Positions 9,099-16,465 of a stretch of 27,210 nt of DNA are shown here, one piece after another. Made by a program: the position numbers and the translations under genes. Position 1 is the first letter of the stretch. The number at the start of each line of letters is the position of its first letter. Source of the stretch: Gnetum montanum (Eukaryota > Streptophyta > Gnetopsida > Gnetales > Gnetaceae); the NCBI GenBank assembly GCA_015680685.1, contig MNCI01010013.1:24402-51611 (forward strand). The letters run 5' to 3'. The notes beneath the pieces were generated by a model. The model searched no databases and was not told the DNA's origin. It saw only the letters and a program-made list of their open reading frames with translations.

Positions 9099-9141
9099 CA
9101 ATGCTCAAAGGGTTGGAAATTTAGGGCAGCTTTGAGCATTG
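9099..9141 (+). repeat. Perfect 12-bp inverted repeat at the predicted transcription start
   Basis: CAATGCTCAAAG (9099-9110) and CTTTGAGCATTG (9130-9141) are exact reverse complements with a 19-nt loop. The predicted start site lies within this loop, so the structure would exist in DNA at the start site and, in full-length LTR read-through RNA, near the R region. Confidence 0.75.
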
Positions 9142-9330
9142 TTGGCAAGTTGGCAAATTGGTTGACAAATCGATTGAAAAATTAGTTGGCAAGTTGGCAA
9201 AAAATTAAGCAAGTTGGAAAAAATTGTAGCTATTGAAAAACTGGCAATTCCAGTGTTTGGCAAAAATCTTAGCTTTTAGCAATTGTTAGCATTTGTTGTT
9301 GGCAAACTGGCAATCTAAAGAGTTGATGAA
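9139..9330. repeat. TTGGCAA-rich segment downstream of the element 3 TATA box
   Basis: The heptamer TTGGCAA or a one-base variant recurs at least seven times in about 190 bp, for example GTTGGCAAGTTGGCAAATTG near 9140-9162 and again near 9187-9205. It is irregularly spaced, so it is not a simple tandem array. One TTGGCAA also follows the TATA box of element 1 (minus strand, near 3080). Confidence 0.6.
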
Positions 9331-9665
9331 AATTAAGTAGTTGGCACTCTCGTTTGGCATTCTGTTAGCTCTTTTCTATCGCCTTTGTGGCATTTTGCAT
9401 CGTTAGCTCTTGAATCCGTGTTCAAGCATACAGTTGGCTTGCTTTGAACATCTTAGTTACTTTTGGGATCTTTGTACTTCCCAGTGTCATGCAACCAATT
9501 GTATCCACTTTGACAAAGTAGAGCCGTAGTCTTGAAGTAGTGCATTTCTTAACTCCAGTTTACTTTATTCTCCTGCTTATCATTGCATTTTACATTGTTT
9601 TCGTTTCCTTGTATATAATAATTGTTATTTTATGCTATAAAAATTATTTTCAAATTACACATTTG

Positions 9666-10165
9666 CAAAAGGTTTAGTGACACCGATTAAGTCCCTGTCT
9701 AATAGACCAAACCGTTCAGGGCACCCCGTTTTCATTTTATCTAGCATGGCCCTCATGTGGATCTAGGGTTAAGACTGTCCAACTGACGACCTCTTGGTGT
9801 TTCCAGTCATCGATGTTTCTGGTTGCTATAGTTTTCTGGCACTAGAAGGAGGGCCTTTAGTGCCCTTTTCCATGTTATACGGTAGTCCTATAAGCGTTTT
9901 GCACCCTGACACGCACTAGTGTAAACTTGATACCCTTTAGTGGTTGTTTACGCATCATGTGGTGTAGATTGGTCGCTTCAACGGTTCCTTTGGAACCTTG
10001 CAGGACATAAAGCCTCTAATTGCCATTTGACCCTTTTTTTCACGATAGTTTTGCATGCATTCTGTACCTTATCATGCACTAGCATAAACATGACACCCTT
10101 TTGTAGTTGTTTACGTATCGTGTGGTACAGATCGGTTGCTCCGACAGTATTATCTTAATGGAGTG
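9666..10165 (+). other. 5' leader of element 3, with an internal direct duplication
   Basis: The segment about 9676-10015 aligns with the element 1 leader (2210-2545, minus strand). Part of it, from the GTTTTGCA word near 9896 through GTAAAC, GGTTGTTTACGCATC and GGTGTAGATTGGTCGCT, is repeated in diverged form from about 10048 to 10150 (GTAGTTGTTTACGTATCG, GTACAGATCGGTTGCT). The step between copies is about 155 bp. No ORF of note covers it. Confidence 0.65.
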
Positions 10166-10740
10166 CCACTGAAACCTTATGAGCACTTCCAGTAGTGGCA
10201 GCATCCACAAGTGTGGGGAATGCCACCTCTAAGGCAGCAGCACCCTTACCAATAGCTAGATCCCTATGGGTACTATGTTTAGCAACCGGTCTCTCCAGGG
10301 GACTCTTCCAATCATGCAACATTTCAAAATTACTACCATCCCCCGAAATATTTCTAACCTCAATCTCCATCACCAAAGGGGGAAAGCCCACATCTCTACT
10401 ATTCTCCATCACCTTCCCCTGCCATTCCTTCCCCACAACATCCCACTCAGCTACCACCTACTCCACCCATGCAGGGGGAAATCCCACCATAGCCATAGCA
10501 ACACAATGCCACGAGGGCTGTCAACTTACAATCGGCTCCTCAGCTGGGTGGACTAGGAGCCAAGCCACAGAAACATCCCTTCTTCTGGCCTAATAACATA
10601 AGCACACCCTCACACACACTTGTGGTTGGTGCCTCTGAACTTCAAATTGCCTCTACCATTCCACCCTTTGAGCAGCCTTTCAACCAAACTCCCTCCAATT
10701 TACAAACGGTCATGCTCACACATGCAGTGATCGACTGGAT
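10166..10740 (+). pseudogene. Gag C-terminal fragment of element 3
   Basis: A frame that joins directly to the protease reads as a Gln/Pro/His/Tyr-rich low-complexity protein, for example PKGESPHLYYSPSPSP and QHPTQLPPTPPMQG. Stops at 10193, 10232 (approx.), 10277 (approx.), one TAA near 10352 and a TAG pair near 10491 interrupt it; most are TAG. No gag core domain (as in element 1) is present, and only about 0.6 kb separates leader and protease. Most of gag is therefore deleted. The compositional style resembles the Gln/Pro-rich part of the element 1 gag. Confidence 0.55.
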
Positions 10741-11220
10741 AAAGGCCAACCATCTTTCCCAAAAATTGATTGATCTAGGGAGTCCCCTCATCTATCTTCA
10801 GGTGATAGGAAATGACCCATGTAAGGCCCTTCTAGATTCGGGGTCAGGTGTTAATTTGATTTCACATGACATGTACCAGAATTAAAACTTGCCCCCATTA
10901 AAGAAGAGCAACATTCAGCTCGAGCTGGCAGACCAATCCATCACTGTTCCCTTGGGATTGGGAGAAGACATTGTAAACCACTGTTTGCGGGTGATCTTAT
11001 CCTGCTGATTTCCTTGTCATCCATGTGGAGAATTGCAAGGGGAAATTCCCTATCATAATGGGAAGAGCCTAGTTGAGCATGGTGGATGGAAGATTAGGAC
11101 TCCGAGATCTTTCCCTTGAAATCTCAAAGGAAAATCCTTTTGGAAAGATCGAGAAGAAGCGTGTTCCATGCATTGCGTATAGTGACTCCGGGTGTAACTA
11201 TGTGCAATAGCTATGGTCCA
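10741..11220 (+). pseudogene. Aspartic protease of element 3
   Basis: The active-site motif is ALLDSGSGVNLIS, with DSG at 10835-10843, the retropepsin signature in its plant gypsy form. It continues LELADQSITVPLGLGEDI, then after a frameshift near 10990 ADFLVIHVENCKGKFPIIMGR, the flap/second-half region ending in the conserved I-x-GR. TAA at 10883 and TAG after GRA break the frame. The protease would mature Gag-Pol inside the particle. This copy is inactive because of the breaks, although the catalytic Asp itself is kept. Confidence 0.75.
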
Positions 11221-12590
11221 CTAAGTAGACATCTATTCAAGCATGTAGTTGGTGTACTAAGGAAGCTCAGGTTCAATGGTGCCTGTACATAGCAGTCACA
11301 AGTCAAGAAGGCACCCAATGGCTGATCGTTGATCCTACTAGCAGCACTCTATGCATGGAACCATCTAAGGAGCTTGTACGAGCCTACGTAGAAAGCATGG
11401 ACTAGTTGGAAGAGGTTCATCAACAAGTATCCACTGTTGATGACCATGATGATTGGGGAAAGTTGCAAATCCCTGAAAGTTTCAAACAGGAGCCCTTAGA
11501 ACTCAAGTCTTTACTATCTCACTTGGAATATGCCATTTTGCAAAATGAGAAACCGGTAATTATTAATGCCACCCTTACTCCCAAACAAAAGAAAAAGTTG
11601 CTAAAGGTGGTGAAAAAATGGGATGCTATGTTTGCATGGTCATATCTTGAGCTAACTAGAGTTGATCCTAGGTTCTACCAACATTGGATTTATATTGATC
11701 CCTCCATGAAGCCACGACGTCAACCAAAAAGGCGATTGAACCCCAAACTAAAGCAAGTCATCAAAGATGAGATCGAGCAGTTGCTAAAGGTGGGGTTCAT
11801 CTATTCTATTACCGATAGCGAATAGGTCAGCCCACTCGTTATTGTACCGAAGAAGGGTGGCAAATGGAGGGTATGTATAGATTTCTAATTGCTCAACATG
11901 GCTACCTTCAAAGATCACTTCCCACTCCCATTTGTGGACTAGGTGTTGGATACCATTACAGGGCATCGTTATTATAGCTTTTTGGATGACTATAGCGGCT
12001 ATAACCAAATTCAAATTGCATCAGAGGATCAGGCTAAGATAACTTTCACAAGTCCCTAGGGTATTTTGCATACAAGAAGATGCCTTTTGGCCTGTGTAAT
12101 GCACCTGCCACTTTCCAACGCCTTCTCCTCAGCATCTTCCAGCAGCAAATTAGCAATGGGGTAGAAGTCTTCATGGATGACTTCTCTACCTATGGATCCA
12201 TGTTTGATCAAACCTTGGACTACCTTGAGCAAGTTTTGAAAAGATGTGTGGACACTAAATTACGACTCAACTGGCAAAAAAGCCACTTAATGGTCCAGGA
12301 GGGCATTGTGCTAGGGCATCTTATTTCATAGACAGGGATTGGCATGGATCCTGAAAAAATCAAGGTCATCCAAGGAATCACCCAACAACCAAACACTATG
12401 AAAGATGTTCAGTCATTCCTTGGTCACACTGGTTACTATCGGCGCTTCATCGAAAATTTCTTGAAGATCACCAAGCCGTTGGTGAAACTCACAAAGAAAG
12501 ATGCTCCGTTCATTTGGACCAAGGAATGTGAATCTGCATTCCAAACGCTTAAATAGAAACTTGTAAAGACTCCAGTTCTAGGGGAACTTG
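11221..12590 (+). pseudogene. Reverse transcriptase of element 3 (Athila-like)
   Basis: Features in order: an upstream segment LKYxx-type (SHLEYAILQNEKPVII), RRLNPKLKQVIKDEI, VGFIYSITDSE-stop-VSPLVIVPKKGG, WRVCIDF, DHFPLPFVD, FLDDYSGYNQI, then after a 1-nt frameshift near 12064 MPFGLCNAPATFQRL and the catalytic FMDDFSTYGS (12170-12199). The thumb follows (DPEKIKVI ... SFLGHTGYYRRFI). FMDD rather than YVDD and the downstream wording are typical of Athila-type RT. In-frame stops lie at 11823, 11886 (approx.), 11940 (approx.), 12054 (approx.), 12329 and 12554. FLDDYSG has Asp where relatives have Gly, a G-to-A type change. Confidence 0.85.
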
Positions 12591-13010
12591 ATTGGTCCAG
12601 ACTTTACACATCATGACGGATGTGTCCAATTATGCATTGGGAGTCGTGCTTACACAGTGTGATGATCAAAAACGTCCATATTATATTCACTGTGCAAGCC
12701 ATAGCATTGTGGGTGCCCAGCTTAATTACACCACCACCGAAAAGGAGTTGATGGTGATGGTGTTTTTCTTGGAAAAATTCAGACACTATGTGCTCAGATA
12801 CAAGGTGTTTGTGCATACTGACCACAATGCTATTCGGTTCCTAATAAACAAGCCAACGGTGAGCCCCTGTATCATACAGTGGCTGGTGATTCTTCAAGAA
12901 TTTAACCTCACCATGGTAGATCGGAAGGGAATCGAGAATGTGATTTTTGACCACTTATCTCAGTTACGATGGGATGACATAGAAGAAGAGGAACCCCTCT
13001 CTAACCAATT
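12591..13010 (+). pseudogene. RNase H of element 3
   Basis: Open without a stop from 12592. It has the first acidic position in IMTDVSNYALGVVLTQ, the Glu in YTTTEKELMVMVFFLEKFRHYV and the Asp in VHTDHNAIRFL, all intact. It ends in the linker VDRKGIENVIFDHLSQL. A small frameshift near 12590 separates it from RT. There is no additional RNase H before the integrase, which separates element 3 from element 2. This is the best preserved domain in the window. Confidence 0.85.
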
Positions 13011-14275
13011 CCTCGATGAACTTCTCTTCGTGAGAGTTGTCGATCCACAAGTGCCCAAGGAATCACCTTGGTTTAACCACATCCTCACCTAACTCACAAC
13101 TCAGGAATTGCCAAAGGAGTGGAACCATCGGAAAAAACAATAGTTTCTCCATAAGGCCAAGCACTTCATGGGAATCAATGGCCATCTTTATAAGGTGTGC
13201 GCAGATGGCCTGGTTTGATGGTGTGTCCCTAATGATGATACACCGTGTATCCTCCAAGATGCTCACGAGGGCCCTTATGGGGACCACTATGCTAGACGCC
13301 GCACAACCATTAAGATCCTGTTTGTGAGATATTACTGGTCCACAGTCTTCAGGGATGCATAATGGTTCACCCACTCCTACGAATGATGCCATAGAGATGG
13401 TGGGATGACTGCACGATTGGAGGGACCTCAATAGTGGATCTAACCATGGGAGCCCTTTGACATTTGGAGCATTGATTTCATGGGATTCATCACACCCCTT
13501 TCTAATGGAAAGGTGTATATCATTGTAGTTTTTGACTACTACACAAAGTGGGTAAAGGCGGCAGTCACCGTCGATTATTCTTCAAACACTGTTGCATGAT
13601 TTGTTCAATAGAAAATCCCATTAGGTTTGGAGTGCCACATGCACTCATCTTGGATAATGGGACTCATTTTACGGGTGTCACTTTTTGAAAACTCATGCAA
13701 CACTTGTGGGTCACCCATAAATTTACAACACGTTATCACCCCCAAGCCAACGGGTAGGTCGAAGTCACAAATAGGGAGATCACCAAGATTCTCACCCGAA
13801 CCATTAACAAATATAGGAGGGATTGGAGCACCAAACTTAATGATGCCCTCTGGGCCTATCGCTCCACTTGGAAACTTCCTATAGGTTACTCTCCCTATGA
13901 GTTAGTGTATAGTAAGCTACCGAAACTTTCAATCCAAACAAAACTTTAGACACTATCCACAGCCAGTGACTTAGGCCTTGACCTACCACTAGCACAATGT
14001 GAACAACTTATCAACTTAAGTGTGCTAGATGAGAATTGATTAGTGGCCCTATCTTCAAATGAGATCCACAAGGCCTACAATAAAAAACGACATGATCTTA
14101 GGATTTGGAAGCTCACATTCTGATGTGGAGATAAGGTGTTGTATTGGAACCCCTCACATGTACAACAATCGACCAAGTTTCAAAAACTATGGGAGGGACC
14201 TTACATTGTCTCTGAAACCTTCCCATTTGGGGCCTTGCTTATCCACAAAACCTGAGGATCCCACTAGAATGCAGT
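13011..14275 (+). pseudogene. Integrase of element 3
   Basis: The N-terminal segment (PWFNHIL, LYKVCADGLV, DAHEGPYGDHYARRRT) is followed by the zinc site, whose first Cys reads Tyr (HSYE-stop-CHRD). The core has Asp in SIDFMGF (13474-13476), Asp in LDNGTHF (13653-13655) and Glu in the VEVTN segment (13761-13763); the 36-codon step fits D,D35E, so all three catalytic residues survive. A frameshift lies near 13620. Stops include 13090, several around 13360-13440 and a TAG at 13755 at the nearly invariant Gln of the NGQ motif. A WEGPYIVSETFPFGALLI segment near 14185-14240 is the GPY/F tail. Confidence 0.85.
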
Positions 14276-15930
14276 TGGTCAACCGACAACAATTAAAACC
14301 TTTTCGTGAACTCCACCTAACCAGCGCTACTGCCTCATCATCACTGGGACAACCTCCTTCCATCTTTCACATCTCCTCCTTTCTACCCAGTTGTGGGAAA
14401 GACCATCCTCCATACTAACCCATTCCACTATGCTTCTCACTATTTTTGGAAGTTTTTGTTTTACACTTTTTTGTTTTTCACCATCATTTCTACATTCACC
14501 AATTCTTGCTAACTTTTCCTTTCTTTAATTTTTTTTTCATTTCTTTGTCAATGATTTATGCATATGTGTGTTTAATTTTTAATTGGTTGCTAATAACTCA
14601 TCTTATTATCATTAGGTGTTTGGCACAGATCGTTTTCATTGCGATGGGTCATGTATAATAGTCCACCTAGTTTATCTTGCTCCCACACTCACATTGTTGT
14701 CCTTAGGCTTTATGTTTATTTTCATCTCATAAAATTAGTAGTGAGTCCACGTCATCCACCCATTCACCCACTCCATGGTTTTCCTTCCGTTGGCAACATG
14801 CAACCCCTTCACTTAAAAAAAATTTTAATTAATGTATGACTTGTGTAGTTCCTAGACTTGGGGATGACCCAACAGTTTGAATTAGGTGTGACTTCAAGGG
14901 AAATGCAACATTTGTCATCCTCTTCTATTCCCCAAGTTGCTAGTGTGTCCTTTTGGATTTCCTACCACTCCATGTTCTTCTCTACAAGGAAGCTCCTAGG
15001 AAATTCTACCTTGCATGGTGTGGTCCTCACCACACAAAAAAACAACACAAATAAACATGATGATTCAAAGCACACCCCTTGGTCGAATGCATGCATGCAA
15101 GCATGGGTCTTTGCATGGTGTGGTTCCCATGAAATAACAAGAATATGAAAAATAAAATTATCACTATGTGGGAATTCAAAGCACACCCCTTATACCACCT
15201 CTCATGGGCCATAAGCACTAGTTATGGGACTTCCTTCGTCCCCTCTAACTTAGTCCCAATTCACTTCCTTCCTCTCACATCTGTTGGAGTGGTGGTTATC
15301 TATGGGTGCATTCCTATCCACTTGGAGGATGGCCAGGGCTTCACCTATTTCTGCGATGTCACTGTATATGGATGGTTTTAGGTTTGAACTCAGGAAAGGT
15401 CCTACCGGGTCACTTAACCACAACTTCACATAGGGTTTCATGTGACCGATGATCGAAATTCCCATTCTCTCATCTCTCTCTTCACCCATTTCTCTCTGTA
15501 ACTCACCTCACTACTTGTCTTATGTTTTGAAAGTTCATCATGGTTTCCATGGACTTCTCGCACCTTGGTTGGTTCACTTGGATGGGCGTCTTAACTTGTG
15601 ATCACCATTTCTTACCCCGGGGTCCACAAACTCTGGTGTTAAGGATATGCAAGGGCTATTAAGGCTATTGCCTACTATGGGGAGGACCCACTTGTGTATT
15701 CTTGGTCTTGTTTGTTAAGCCCTCCATCCTTTTGATTTCGTGGTTGATTATTTTCATGTCCCATTGCTTGATTTCCTCTCCATGGAGTTCTTTCTCATCA
15801 CATTTTCCTACCTTTAACTCTTTGTCTAGCTTAACTCTCCTTCCTCTTGTCCTCAGCCATGTTCCAGGTCTCTTACACTCTTCAATTGTCCTAATTTGGC
15901 ATTTCAAATTCATTTTTTGGGTTTGTTCTG
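14276..15930. other. Unassigned region downstream of element 3 pol
   Basis: No supportable gene was found. Several T-rich open frames exist but give low-complexity hydrophobic or His/Phe-rich peptides without motifs. This is where an Athila element would carry its env-like region and 3' untranslated part. A diverged direct repeat is listed separately. No 3' LTR matching 8200-9665 was recognised. Confidence 0.5.
15011..15191. repeat. Diverged direct repeat with ~100-111 bp step
   Basis: TTGCATGGTGTGGT starts at 15011 and 15111, and ATTCAAAGCACACCCCTT starts at 15063 (as GATTCAAAG) and 15174. The two halves flank AT-rich and GCATGCATGCAAGCATG sequence of different lengths, so this is an old tandem duplication with indels. 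Confidence 0.7.
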
Positions 15931-15939
15931 GCTAGTCAA

Positions 15940-16075
15940 CATAGGTCAATGGGAGTGACCCCCTACATATACGCAACCATGTATACGCGGCCCCGTCGAT
16001 GCAGCGCCTAAACCCTATATATATATGCCTATTGTGCCTAAGATTTCCATCATTTTTCAAATAAATTGGGGGGAG
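15940..16075 (+). promoter_or_regulatory. Possible decayed U3/promoter block related to LTR-A, with purine tract
   Basis: TCAATG...TGACCCC...ACGCAACCAT and GTATACGCGGCC followed by GTCGATG resemble words of the LTR-A U3 (GTATACGTGGCCGCATCGAT, GTCAATGTGACCCC and ACGCAACATC, 19629-19732). An alternating TATATATATATG follows at about 16014-16025. A purine run TTGGGGGGAGATT at about 16064-16076 could be a polypurine tract. The downstream sequence does not match LTR-A, so this could be a remnant or chance similarity. Confidence 0.3.
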
Positions 16076-16188
16076 ATTTTGCCCTTTTTTCTACCTAACT
16101 TCTTCCCAAGCACCTACGTTCTATCATGCATCCATATCAACCAATCCTTACCTTCTTAAGCACCTAGAGGTATGCTCTCAGTTGTGGG

Positions 16189-16218
16189 GCGGGGGGGGGG
16201 NNNNNNNNNNGGGGGGGG
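16189..16218. other. Assembly gap inside a poly-G run
   Basis: Ten N's at 16201-16210 sit between G-runs (GGGGCGGGGGGGGGG before, eight G's after). This is a sequencing or assembly break at a homopolymer; the true length is unknown. Confidence 0.95.
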
Positions 16219-16231
16219 TAAAGCCTATGTG

Positions 16232-16255
16232 TAATTAATTAATTAATTAATTAAT
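16232..16255. repeat. AATT microsatellite
   Basis: About six units of AATT follow the poly-G gap by ~15 bp. Confidence 0.9.
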
Positions 16256-16435
16256 ACTTCACACCTCTAAATGGAAGAAACAAAAACAATAGCTTAAACT
16301 CCAACTTATCCCTTATTTTTTTTGGCTCTAACCCATGAATTAACACTCTGGGGAATTTAATAGATGCTCGTGCTAGCATCAAAACTTAGCCAAACTAAGA
16401 AGGTGTATAAGGGTCATTTTGAGCTACTTGTGCAT

Positions 16436-16465
16436 AGTCTAATGCATGGTTATGTTTGATTGCAG
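16436..16465 (+). promoter_or_regulatory. Candidate splice acceptor directly before the element 4 ORF
   Basis: A branch-point-like CTAAT (near 16439) is followed ~20 nt later by TTTGATTGCAG, with the AG immediately before the ATG at 16466. The AG-ATG arrangement would place the ORF start at the very beginning of an exon. Spliced env-like transcripts have been reported for some plant Athila-group elements. Donor site not identified, so this is a suggestion. Confidence 0.35.

Larger units (their letters stand above)
8200..9665 (+). mobile_element. LTR-like promoter region of element 3 (boundaries approximate)
   Basis: The order is a palindrome-rich U3 (8200-9080), a TATA box (9081-9088), then about 580 bp of R/U5 that ends just before a leader homologous to that of element 1. 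The layout mirrors the LTR-like region of element 1 on the other strand. The 3' end is near 9640-9665 but no exact CA end or primer-binding site could be fixed, and no matching 3' LTR was found in the window. Confidence 0.5.

Noticed and set aside
10155-10593. Overlapping open frames on both strands, one Ser/Thr-rich on plus and one on minus
   Set aside because: The third frame, in register with the protease, reads as Gln/Pro-rich gag; the others are by-products of that composition.
14446-15935. Hydrophobic plus-strand frames that might be an env-like membrane protein
   Set aside because: They are short, T-rich, in different frames and without a signal peptide plus coherent membrane pattern.
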